A DNA stretch of 64,000 nucleotides from Schistocerca nitens (Eukaryota; Arthropoda; Insecta; Orthoptera; Acrididae): contig NC_064614.1 in assembly GCF_023898315.1 (NCBI RefSeq), forward strand, positions 75,342,501 through 75,406,500. The letters are read 5' to 3'. Each line of letters opens with the position of its first letter. Positions within the stretch are counted from its first letter, which is position 1. The notes beneath the pieces are model-generated. The model saw nothing but the letters and a program-made list of their open reading frames with translations, ran no database searches and was not told the DNA's origin. Shown here in pieces: positions 54,536-64,000 of this stretch. Position numbers and translations under genes: made by a program.

Positions 54536-54800
54536 CAGAGCTGTATCTAGAGACGGACGCAGTTGATGTGGAGAGAATAGGTCTGAAGTGGAGCCCGGTA
54601 TGCCAGACATTGTCATAGATGTTCTGGAGGTCAAGAGAAACAAAGATCGCGGAGCGACGGGAGTTAAGTTGGAGGGAAAGAAGATTGATAAGGTTAAAGA
54701 GCTGGTCGGCGGCAGAGAAGGAAGGCCGGAGACCACATTGGGTAAGGGGTAGGAGGTGGTGCTGGTTAAGGTGGCGGTGAATGTGCTAATACTCAGATAA
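54536..54800 (-). pseudogene. Jockey-like LINE reverse transcriptase fragment
   Basis: One open minus-strand frame encodes HLNQHHLLPLTQCGLRPSFS, then AADQLFNLINLLSLQLNSRRSA and IFVSLDLQNIYDNVWHTGL. QCGLRPSFS is the counterpart of QFGFRPSFS, and SLDLQNIYD is the motif with the first catalytic Asp (family: SLDLQNAYD). The fragment covers only motifs 2-3 of the reverse transcriptase. It is fused to the Tc1 fragment at 54535. Confidence 0.8.
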
Positions 54801-54851
54801 AGTCTGTATTTATACAAAACCTGATGCCAGCAGAGGGCACTTTAGCCAGAG

Positions 54852-54997
54852 TACATAGTAAACCTTTCTCTGCCTCGTGATGACTGGGTGTTGTGTGATG
54901 TCCTTAGGTTAGTTAGGTTTAAGTAGTTCTAAGTTCTAGGGGACTGATGACCATAGATGTTAAGTCCCATAGTGCTCAGAGCCATACATAGTAAACC
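54852..54997 (+). mobile_element. SINE, head-truncated
   Basis: The body and tail (54865-54984; TTTCTCTGCCTCGTGATGAC to CTCAGAGCCA) are bounded by the 13-bp duplication TACATAGTAAACC (54852-54864 and 54985-54997). The tRNA-like head is missing. The CTCTGCCTCGTGATG start shows it belongs to the subfamily of the inner SINE at 24379-24594. Confidence 0.95.
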
Positions 54998-55208
54998 AGT
55001 GTCGCTAGTATAAAGATTAAAATGCGGTATGAATTGTCTTTAGTTACAAATTTTCCCCCTTGGCTAAACGACATTAAAAACATATACTCATATACTGTAT
55101 GTGAAATTAGCCTCATATTTCAAATCCATAAAATGTACAAACAATATACAATACAGCCCTTAGCCTGATTAGGTAACATACAACTTTTATGAATGCCAGT
55201 ATGAAAAG

Positions 55209-55548
55209 TACGAGGGCTATCCACAAAGTACATTACGTTTTGGAATTAAAAATAAATAAAGTATTGGAAATTTTTTTAATTGTATACAGATGAAAGCCAC
55301 ACTTTAAATACTACTTTTCTACATAGTTGCCATTTAACCACGTGGTTGAAGGCGCAGGCGGCCGAATTTTACGACGAAGGAACTTCCAAGCTCGTCCATC
55401 GCTACGATAAGTGCCTTAATTTAAATGGCAACTATGTAGAAAAGCAGTATTTAAGTATGGTTTTCATCTGTACATAATACAAAAAATTTCCAATACTTTA
55501 TTTATTTTTAATTCCAAAACGTAGTGTACTTTGTGGACAGCCCTCGTA
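55209..55548 (+). mobile_element. mariner deletion derivative (340 bp)
   Basis: The ends TACGAGGGCTATCCACAAAG (55209-55228) and their complement (55529-55548) are followed by nearly perfect inverted arms of about 110 bp (ATTTTTAATTCC, AATTTAAATGGCAACTATGTAG and others). The short middle encodes the mariner C-terminus FYDEGTSKLVHRYDKCLNLNGNYVEK (in two overlapping blocks). It retains only the ends and the last about 35 codons. Such a miniature element could be moved by a related transposase. Confidence 0.92.
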
Positions 55549-55814
55549 TAAAACAACAATTTAGAAAAATCACAATATTTTCTATCAGTTAACAGTGAAT
55601 GAAATGATAATAAAATTAATAAATTAATGTACCTTCATTATTAATAGAAAACTGATACTCGATATTATATTAAAATGTCGTATCGATGGCGGATATGTCG
55701 TGGTTTGTCTGCATGACTTCCTTGTTTCCCTGTGGTTGAGATCACGGAGGACGGCCCTATCTCCTTGTCGCCGGCGGTCGGCACACGCCAATCCGCTGGG
55801 GTGCTCCACGCTAC

Positions 55815-57780
55815 TCAAACTAGTACGTCTCTGAATATATCAAAATAAGCATTCAGGTTAAACTCGTTCTGTTCATTTAGCAGTAATTGTGGTTGTTGTT
55901 TCCTGTGTTCGTAAATCTCCATTTCTTCGAGCAGGTACATTAACTGTCCCTTTGTCGCTCTATGCAACACTTTCGTATTACTATCTATACGTCCTACCGA
56001 ATGTCCTTCTCTGTCCAAATGCGTACCGAAAGCACTCTTGTTTATATGTATGTTCTGTAAAACGAGTTTGGAAAGTTCTTCCTGTGTGACCGATGTAAAA
56101 TTGTCTCAGTCCTGGCAGCTAATCTTATAAACACCAGATCCCATATATTTATTGCTGTCGTTGCCAACTTTGTGCCGTAGCTTACAACCAACGGTATCTT
56201 TCGTTTGAAACCCAATTTTTGTCGTTTTTCCGAAGGCCTGCGCAATTCTATCTGAAAACGCACCATTGTATGACATAACCACCAACTTCTGGCCCTCTGG
56301 TTCTATTGGCTTCTTCCTGTCAAATACTTTTGACTTTAATTTATAATAAAGTTTCATTACGTCACGATCTTTATATCCATTTGCCCTGGATACTTGTTTA
56401 ATCACAGTTAATTCCTCTATCTCGTCATCAGGGGTAAGCGGCGGTTTTAGCATCCCGTTAGACATAGCTCTGAAGTATGTCCATTTATGCTTACTGGGGT
56501 GACAGGACCTTGCACTTATAATAGTGTCAGTGGCCGTAATCTTCCTAAGTATGCTAATTTTATGTCTTCTGTCTCTTTTAGTTAACCTAAGATCCAAAAA
56601 TCTTATACTACCTTCTTCCAGTTCCACTGTGTATTCAATTTTTCCGTGCGTGTCACCCATCTTTACTGCTATCCCGCGTATTTCACTTTCGTTTCCTTGG
56701 TACAGAAGCATAGTATGATCTACATATCGTCTGTGATAGACAATTTTCTCGCAGATGTCATGAGTTTGTTCAACAAAATTATTTTCTAGCTCATTTATAA
56801 ATACCTCAGATAAAGTACCAGACAAACTGTTGCCCATTGCCAGCGCATCCTTCTGATAAGAAATCTTGTTGTTAAACTTAAAATAATTAAATGACATCAG
56901 AAGTTCCAAAATTTCCAATAGTTCGATTATTTCACCCTGAATAATCTTCCTATGTGTTAGCAAGTTCCTCCTTACAATTTCCAACGTATCGTTTATTGGA
57001 CGTAAGTATATACGTTAATGATGTCAAAAGAAGCCAATGTAGCTCCGTCTGGGATCGGTAGATCTTTAATCTCATTCGCAAATTCCTAATTATTCTTGAC
57101 GTTGGATGACTTTTTGTACGTATATGCTGCACTTAGTATCTTGTTGCATTCACGGTTCAGTTTGTAATTGAGACATGACATATTATTAATAACCGGTGGA
57201 ATCGGTTCCCCTATCTTATGCAACTTAATTTGTGAACGAAGCACAGGAATGGACAGGTTCATAATTTTTAATCTACGTTTCTCTTTTACATTCGGAAATA
57301 AAAATATATTGCTGTCAATTACTTTCCTTATATATGACTGGAATTTGTTCACAGGATTTCTCTTAACTTCAACTATGTTATCATCTGCAAGAAATTTTTC
57401 GGTTTTTTGAATGTAATCGCAGTCATAAACTGACAACCGAATTTCCTTTGTCTTCTCTCGTAACTATAGCATTGCCCGTTTCCAATTTTTGATTTAGGCT
57501 TTTAAGTGCTTCTACATGTTTCACATTTTTTCGTTCATGACGATAGATTGCAGACAGACAATTATTAATTTTTACTGCTATGTCAATTTGATCAAACTTA
57601 TTGAGTTTAGCCACGTCACACGCAACTTTTACCTCCGAAGTAGTATTTTTAATTATGTCTGGGCTCAATTTCGCAGTGATACTCAAATGCAAACCCTTAT
57701 TCAAAAAATCCATTTCATTATTCGTCATTTTTATTTTCGTGAGATTAAACACTGTCTGCAAATTCATGCTAACTTTCCTG
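55815..57780 (-). pseudogene. Penelope-like element: reverse transcriptase with C-terminal GIY-YIG endonuclease
   Basis: Minus-strand pieces in order: an N-terminal frame 57767-57423 (MDFLNKGLHLSI to VTREDKGNSVVSL), then 57436-57086 with LRSQIKLHKIGEPIPPVINN (reverse transcriptase motif 2). The longest frame, 56984-56106, has YQKDALAMGNSLSGTLSEVF and VYHRRYVDHTMLLY. The latter is the Y-x-D-D motif with the second Asp changed to His. It continues SIRFLDLRLTKRDR and GSGVYKISCQD, the start of GIY-YIG. A TGA replaces the next Cys. A +1 shift reveals FYIGHTGRTFQTRF, and the original frame returns with FGTHLDREGHSVG and LEEMEIYEH, ending FRDVLV at 55815. Telomere-like or internal retrotransposition is its known role; this copy is dead. 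Confidence 0.92.
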
Positions 57781-57959
57781 TTTTTTGTCTACTCATACAT
57801 TTAAATTAGTGATTTTCTTCCCATGTCTCATTGCAATCATTTTCTGCTCATTGTACCCTACATTATTAACACCTTTAAAAACACAGGAAAATTGTAACGG
57901 CAAGAGTACCGTGCCTAGAAGTAATTGAATTCTGAAAGCTTCTAAATTACATTTTTATT

Positions 57960-58117
57960 CACTCTTTTATGCCTCCCTAATCTCAGTTCTTATCCATAGT
58001 ACCTCACTTTTGCATTTCACACGTACCGTTTCTGCAGAATTATTATTAATCCTCACATTAACGTATTCACGAACAATCTCCTCATCCAAACAAAATTTGT
58101 TGAATCTTATTTTCATT
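57960..58117 (-). pseudogene. Penelope 5' coding segment adjoining LINE copy F
   Basis: The minus strand reads KIRFNKFCLDEEIVREYVNV and RINNNSAETVRVKCK. Upstream across LINE copy F (61553-61575) lies an ATG giving MKDI. Joining the flanks at the LINE duplication gives an uninterrupted MKDIMKIRFNK start. It precedes and is colinear with the Penelope pieces at 57780 and below, so I take it as the N-terminus of that element or of a leader frame. Family identity of this segment alone is not certain. Confidence 0.55.
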
Positions 58118-58133
58118 GTTGTTGTTGTGGTCT

Positions 58134-61100
58134 TCAGTCCTGAGACTGGTTTGATGCAGCTCTCCATGCTACTCTATCCTGTGCAAGCTTCTTCGTCTCC
58201 CAGTACCTACTGCAACCTACATCCTTCTGAATCTGCTTAGTGTATTCATCTCTTGGTCTCCCTCTACGATTTTTACCCTCCACGCTGCCCTCCAATGCTA
58301 AATTTGTGATCCCTTGATGCCTCAAAACATGTCCTACCAACCGATCCCTTCTTCTAGTCAAGTTGTGCCACAAACTTCTCTTCTCCCCAATCCTATTCAA
58401 CACCTCCTCATTAGTTATGTGATCTACCCATCTTATCTTCAGCATTCTTCTATAGCACCACATTTCGAAAGCTTCTATTCTCTTCTTGTCCAAACTAGTT
58501 ATCGTCCATGTTTCACTTCCATACATGGCTACACTCCATACAAATACTTTCAGAAACGACTTCCTGACACTTAAGTCCATACTCGACGTTAACAAATTTC
58601 TCTTCTTCAGAAACGATTTCCTTGCCATTGTCAGTCTACATTTTATATCCTCTCTACTTCGACCATCATCAGTTATTTTACTCCCTAAATAGCAAAACTC
58701 CTTTACTACTCTATACTCGACGTTAACAAATTTCTCTTCTTCACAAACGATTTCTTTGCCATTGTCAGTCTACATTTTATATCCTCTCTACTTCGACCAT
58801 CATCAGTTATTTTACTCCCTAAATAGCAAAACTCCTTTACTACTTTAAGTGTCTCATTTCCTAATCTAATTCCCTCAGCATCACCCGATTTAATTTGACT
58901 ACATTCCATTATCCTCGTTTTGCTTTTGTTGATGTTCATCTTATATCCTGGTTTCAAGACACTGTCCATTCCGTTCAACTGCTCTTCCAAGTCCTTTGCT
59001 GTCCCTGACAGAATTACAATGTCATCGGTGTACCTCAAATTTTTTACTTCTTCTCCATGAATTTTAATACCTACTCCGAATTTTTCTTTTGTTTCCTTTA
59101 CTGCTTGCTCAATATACAGATTGAATAACATCGGGGAGAGGCTACAACCCTGTCTCACTCCTTTCCCAACCACTGCTTCCCTTTCATGTCCCTCGACTCT
59201 TATAACTGCCATCTGGTTTCTGTACAAATTGTAAATAGCCTTTCGCTCCCTGTATTTTACCCCTACAACCTTCAGAATTTGAAAGAGAGTATTCTAGTTA
59301 ACATTTTCAAACGCTTTCTCTAAGTCTACAAATGCTAGAAACGTAGGTTTGCCTTTTCTTAATCTTTCTTCTAAGATAAGTCGTAAGGTTAGTATTGCCT
59401 CACGTGTTCCAACATTTCTACGGAATCCAAACTGATCTTCCCCGAGGTCCGCTTCTACCAGTTTTTCCATTCGTCTGTAAAGAATTCACGTTAGTATTTT
59501 GCAGCTGTGACTTATTAAACTCATAGTTCGGTGATTTTCACATCTGTCAACACCTGCTTTCTTTGGGATTAGAATTATTATATTCTTCTTGAAGTCTGAG
59601 GGTATTTCGCCTGTCTCATACATCTTGCTCACCAGATGGTAGAGTTTTGTCATGACTGGCTCTCCCAAGGCCGTCAGTAGTTCTAATGGAATGTTGTCTA
59701 CTCCCGGGGCCTTGTTTCGACTCAGGTCTTTCAGTGCTCTGTCAAACTCTTCACGCAGTATCTTATCTCCCATTTCGTCTTCATCTACATCCTGTTCCAT
59801 TTCCATAATATTGTCCTCAGGCACATCGCCCTTGTATAAACCCTCTATATACTCCTTCCACCTTTCTGCCTTCCCTTCTTTGCTTAGAACTGGGTTGCCA
59901 TCTGAGTTCTTGATATTCATACAAGTGGTTCTCTTCTCTCCAAAGGTCTCTTTAATTTTCCTGTAGGCAGTATCTATCTTACCCCTAGTGAGACAAGCCT
60001 CTACATCCTTACATTTGTCCTCTAGCCATCCCTGCTTAGCCATTTTGCACTTCCTGTCGATCTCATTTTTGAGACGTTTGTATTCCTTTTTGCCTGCTTC
60101 ATTTACTGCATTTTTATATTTTCTCCTTTCATCAATTAAATTCAATATTTCCTCTGTTACCCAAGGATTTCTACTAGCCCTCGTCTTTTTACCTACTTGA
60201 TCCTCTGCTGCCTTCACTACTTCATCCCTTAGAGCTACCCATTCTTCTTCTACTGTATTTCTTTCCCCCATTCCTGTCAATTGTTCCCTTATGCTCTCCC
60301 TGAAACTCTCTACAACCTCTGGTTCTTTCAGTTTATCCAGGTCCCAAGTCCTTAAATTCCCACCTTTTTGCAGGTTCTTCAGTTTCAATCTGCAGTTCAT
60401 AACCAATAGATTGTGGTCAGAATCCACATCTGCCCCTGGAAATGTCTTACAATTTAAAACCTGGTTCCTAAATCTCTGTCTTAGCATTATATAATCTATC
60501 TGATACCTTTTAGTATCTCCAGGATTCTTCCAGGTATACAACCTTCTTTTATGATTCTTGAACCAAGTGTTAGCTATGATTAAGTCATGCTCTGTGCAAA
60601 GTTCTACAAGGCGGCTTCCTCTTTCATTTCTTCCCCCCAATCCATATTCACCTACTATGTTTCCTTCGCTCCCTTTTCCTACTGACGAATTCCAGTCACC
60701 CATGACTATTAAATTTTCATCACCCTTCACTACCTGAATAATTTCTTTTATGTCGTCATACATTTCATCTATTTCTTCATCATCTGCAGAGCTAGTTGGC
60801 ATATAAACTTGTACTACTGTAGTAGGCATGGGCTTTGTGTCTATCTTGGCCACAATAATGCGTTCACTATGCTGTTTGTAGTAGCTAACCCGCACTCCTA
60901 TTTGTTTTATTCATTATTAAACCTACTCCTGCATTACCCCTATTTGATTTTGTATTTATAACCCTGTATTCACCTGACCAAACGTCTTGTTCCTCGTGCC
61001 ACCGAACTTCACTAATTTCCACTATATCTAACTTTAACCTATCCATTTCCCTTTTTAAATTTTCTAACCTACCTGCCCGATTAAGGGATCTGACATTCCA

Positions 61101-61232
61101 CCCTCCGATCCGTAGAACGCCAGTTTTCTTTCTCCTGATAACGACGTCCTCTTGAGTAGTCCCCGCCCGGAGATCCGAATGGGGGACTATTTTACCTCCG
61201 GAATATTTTACCCAAGAGGACGCCATCATCAT
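58134..61232 (-). pseudogene. RTE LINE polyprotein: endonuclease + reverse transcriptase (copy F)
   Basis: The start is MMMASSWVKYSGG at 61232. This copy keeps EEQDVWSGEYRVINTKSNRG, which copy B lost. A one-base insertion near 60895 shifts the frame. The long frame 60895-59486 holds VYMPTS, GDWNSSVG, DYIMLRQRF, SDHNLLVMN, then NKAPGVDNIPLELL and PKKAGVDRCENHRTMS. Nonsense changes follow at 59486 (Arg to TGA) and in the segment encoding NTLF (Trp to TAG). The 59227-58706 frame has KGVRQGCSLSPMLF and YTDDIVILSG. The internal duplication repeats LGSKITDDGRSREDIKCRL. The last frame, 58628-58134, ends SNQSQD. It is inactive through one frameshift, a few stops and the duplication. Confidence 0.95.
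58581..58848. repeat. 134-bp tandem duplication inside LINE copy F
   Basis: ACTCGACGTTAACAAATTTC begins at 58581 and again at 58715. The two units differ at a few bases (for example CAGAAACGA against CACAAACGA). No other LINE copy in the window has it. Confidence 0.95.
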
Positions 61233-61233
61233 T

Positions 61234-61541
61234 TAATCAAACAGTAAAGCTGCATTTCCTCGGGAAAAATTACGGCTGTAGTTTCCCCTTGCTTGCAACC
61301 GTTCGCAGTACCAGCACAGCAAGGCCGTTTTGGGTAATGTTACAAGGCCAGATCAGTCCATCATGCAGACTGTTGCCCCTGCAACTACTGAAAAGGCTGC
61401 TGCCCCTCTTCAGGAACCACATGGTTGTCTGGCCTCTCAACAGATACCCCTCCGTTGTGGTTGCACCTACGGTACGGCCATCTGTATCGCTGAGGTACGT
61501 AAGCCTCCCCACCAACGGCAAGGTCCATGGTTCATGGGGGG
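61234..61541 (-). promoter_or_regulatory. 5' leader of RTE LINE copy F
   Basis: Matches the leader of copy B over its whole length. Here the upstream frame (EPWTLPLVGRLTYLSDTDG to VASKGKLQP) is open throughout. It joins in frame to ATG codons supplied by the flanking Penelope sequence, giving 97 codons at 61563-61270. The leader is the expected place for an internal promoter; no motif was identified. Confidence 0.4.
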
Positions 61542-61575
61542 TTATTTTCATTATGTCCTTCATAATGCGTATTTT

Positions 61576-63338
61576 TGTTTTAAATAAGATTTAACAAGTT
61601 ATAGTACGTTCCACATAAGATTAAGCAATAGAAAAACAGCATCACGTTGTGCAAAAATTAGGAAAGCAGTTTACGTCGTCAAAGAACACACTGAGTTCAT
61701 CGCGAAAAAAATACGACTGAACCCTCATTATTTCAACCACAGCTAAGAATTGTGTGATACTGCTCATCTCTAATGTTACACCGTAGTCTACACTGCACAC
61801 CACAGAAAATGGGCAAAGATATAAAACATGGTAATTGTGGTTGATACGGAAACAAGTCCCGCTCTCTATCGACCACAGATCTGGGTAAATAGTGTTTAGT
61901 GAAGCATGCATTTTCTTCAGTACAAGATGTCTCCGAGAGTCCCTGACACTCTACCTCATATATGACAAGTTGCCTTCACCGAAAGTTGTAGTGTGGGACT
62001 AACCTCAGATGTCCGACGATGAACATCGGAACTGAACAAATTATTTCAGTTAATTCTCTCATGTTTCGCTGACAAGTACAGGGCGGTCCCTGGATGTGTA
62101 ATCGCTCTTCTGGAACAGAAGCAGTTGTGTGAACATAAAGTAGGGTAATAAATGTGAGGCTATACCATCAGTATGGTGGCCATTATAGAAGCTGGCATCT
62201 TGGATGTAATTTTCAAATGGAAAGGGGTTTATAAGACATATCATACAAACAAAGAAAAACGTTGGTATCTTTCATCTGAACGGCTTAATTCGTTGTCGAC
62301 ATGTTACTGAGTCTTCATCCTTATATGAGGCGTGAATTCTGAAGTCTTTAACACAAGTCGCATGCACTGAGATTATCTTTTCATCAAGAGTGACTTAAAT
62401 TTATGTATATTCAGCCATATTTGTTTTAGAATGGTGATCCCACTCCTGTGAATCAACCTGCAGAATCGCCGTACATCACGGGCTGATATCCTCATCGTCG
62501 ATAAATACGCGCATTGCAAGACACATACGAAAATTCCATACGACATACGCATCTTGTGCACGTATAGCAAGCAGAAATAGTAGCTGTTACTCGAAATATC
62601 AGGCGAATAATCCATGAAAGCAAGTTACTGCGCGGAAAACCTGATATTACTCGCAAAACTTGTTAGCCGTCACTCAAAATAAATCTTGTTGATGGTATAT
62701 TATTGGATGGTGCTAATTCACTTGTTTATGAATATGTCATAAAGTTTTTAAAAGCTTCATTAGCTACCTTATTTGCAAATTTTTCTGGAGTTTATTGAAC
62801 ATAGCGGCAACGTGCTTTATGCCTTTCGCTGTAAATGGAATGTTGACATATTTCCGATGAAAACAATCGCCTCGGATCGCGTTGCACGACGACAAATAAT
62901 TGATGTGATTTGCTCCGGCGGAATATGTTTGCCCGCCGTGAAAACTCAATTTGAATTTAGCCTCCCCTCCTCCACCCCTCACCCCTCTTCACTCGAAGAG
63001 CCGGCGGAACGTGATATTCAGGAAAGCAAATAAAATACCTACAACGTAACGTACATGACACAAGATCTAAGGCGAACGGGATTACATGACTGATCTACAA
63101 CCAGCACTCTTAGTTCTATCCACAGGAGCCTACCCCACGGCATCAATTCTACTAACAAGTCCGAATTAATTTTTAGGTTGGTTCTCTACTCTGATATACG
63201 AAACCATACGAATATTGGCGGACTATCGCGCTATCAGATATGGTGTTTCATGAGAGAACAGTTTTGATTGTCTGTCTTCCCAAAACATAATTATTTGTAG
63301 TTGTGTTACTATCTCAAACAAGTTTTGAGTTTCTAATT
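61576..63338. other. Anonymous DNA, no gene recognised
   Basis: About 1.8 kb with short frames only. The first few dozen bases may be Penelope 5' sequence. Nothing else recognised. Confidence 0.35.
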
Positions 63339-64000
63339 CATAATCTACATTTACGTCTACATGATTACTCTGCAATTCACATTTAAGTGCTTGGCAGAGG
63401 GTTCATCGAGTCACAATCATACTATCTCTCTATCATTCCCCTCCCGAACAGTGCCCGGGAAAAACGACCCACCTAAACCTTTCTGTTCGAGCTCTGATTT
63501 CTCTTATTTTATTTTGATGATCATTCCTACCTATGTAGGTTGGGTTCAACAAAATATTTTCGCATTCGGAAGAGAAAGTTGGTGACTGAAATTTCGTAAA
63601 TAGATCTCGCCGCGACGAAAAACGTCTTTGCTTTAATGACTTCCATCCCAACTCGCGTATCATATCTGCCACACTCTCTCCCCTATTACGTGATAATACA
63701 AAACGATCTGCCCTTTTCTGCACGCTTTCCATGTCCTCCGTCAATCCCACCTGGTAAGGATCCCACACCGCGCAGCAATATTCTAACAGAGGACGAACGA
63801 GTGTAGTGTAAGCTGTCTCTTTAGTGGACAAGTTGCATCTTCTAAGTGTCCTGCCAATGAAACGCAACCTTCGGCTCGCCTTCCCCACAATATTATCTAT
63901 GTGGTCTTTCCAACTGAAGTTGTTCGTAATTTTAACAACCAGGTACTTAGTTGAATTGACAGCCTTGAGAATTGTACTATTTATCGAGTAATCGAATTCC
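63339..64000 (-). pseudogene. Jockey/CR1-type LINE, 3' end of reverse transcriptase gene (runs off window)
   Basis: The minus strand enters with a decayed STKYLVVKITNNFSWKDHI, then an open frame 63888-63433 reads GKASRRLRFIGRTLRRCNL, TKETAYTTLVRPLLEYCCAVWDPY, VQKRADRFVLSRN and IRELGWKSLKQRR. This is the C-terminal region that follows the reverse transcriptase in Jockey/CR1-type LINEs. The 3' end has a CATGTAGACGTAAATGTAGA-type tail on the minus strand (63338-63361). The catalytic part lies beyond the window. The visible frame has no internal stop over 151 codons, so the copy may be comparatively young. Confidence 0.88.

Larger units (their letters stand above)
58107..61552 (-). mobile_element. 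Near-full-length RTE LINE (copy F) inserted in the Penelope element
   Basis: The body 58118-61541 (3424 bp) is flanked by the 11-bp duplication TTATTTTCATT (58107-58117, 61542-61552). It has the same 5' start as copy B and the same (CAA)n tail. It is longer than copy B mainly because of a 134-bp tandem duplication at 58581-58848. Being inside an already colinear Penelope gene, it is younger than that element's insertion. Confidence 0.95.

Overview
This window looks like intergenic or intronic DNA from a large, repeat-rich insect genome, most likely an orthopteran (grasshopper or locust type). I infer this from the combination of RTE-clade LINEs ending in (CAA)n, several tRNA-derived SINE families, many Tc1/mariner relics and Penelope-like elements. 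I found no convincing host protein-coding gene, rRNA or functional tRNA. Almost every coding-like segment is a transposable-element open reading frame or a relic of one.

Layout. 0.7-1.3 kb holds an old RTE relic, and 1.9-2.5 kb two mariner pieces in opposite orientation. 3.8-5.7 kb is a rosa-like (DD41D-type) DNA transposon with about 280-bp terminal inverted repeats. 5.9-8.0 kb is a Tc1 relic split by a 5'-truncated RTE LINE (6374-7570, duplicated site GAGTTATGG), which itself carries two SINE insertions. 10.4-13.7 kb is a full-length RTE LINE (minus) with an 11-bp target-site duplication. 15.4-17.8 kb is a Tc1 relic split by a 1.25-kb mariner and a SINE fragment, followed by an RTE relic. 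18.6-20.1 kb and 21.96-23.34 kb are two further Tc1 relics with terminal repeats, separated by a truncated RTE LINE (20.3-21.4 kb).

23.4-25.6 kb stacks a mariner-derived deletion element, a SINE nested in a SINE, an inverted pair of tRNA-like heads and another SINE. 29.4-30.8 kb is an uninterrupted Tc1 transposon with a complete DD34E transposase; it is the only clearly intact autonomous-looking gene here. 32.2-33.55 kb is a second rosa-like relic, and 33.6-34.8 kb an old Penelope relic. 35.2-38.5 kb is an RTE relic, a Tc1 relic with a 158-bp internal duplication, and a young RTE LINE inserted in that Tc1. 39.7-40.9 kb is another truncated RTE LINE.

41-54 kb is mostly anonymous AT-rich DNA with microsatellites, a 222-bp near-perfect palindrome (44219-44440), a mariner-derived deletion element (45000-45666), SINEs and old RTE relics. 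54.1-54.8 kb joins a Tc1 3' fragment to a Jockey-like reverse transcriptase fragment. 55.2-55.5 kb is a short mariner deletion derivative. 55.8-61.6 kb is a Penelope element with a GIY-YIG domain whose 5' part is interrupted by a near-full-length RTE LINE (58118-61541). The window ends in the 3' part of a Jockey/CR1-type LINE.

How the parts relate: the LINEs supply reverse transcriptase and endonuclease that may also have mobilised the SINEs, whose insertions carry 7-14-bp duplications. The DNA transposons duplicate TA. Nesting gives a relative chronology: Tc1 and Penelope relics are older, and RTE LINEs, the mariner at 15.9 kb and SINEs are younger. The least ordinary signals are repeated hammerhead-ribozyme-like cores (CTGAAGAT, short stem, GAAAC) at 24.07, 26.73, 27.47, 33.58 and 44.35 kb. 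These fit Penelope-type terminal repeats but were recognised by eye only.
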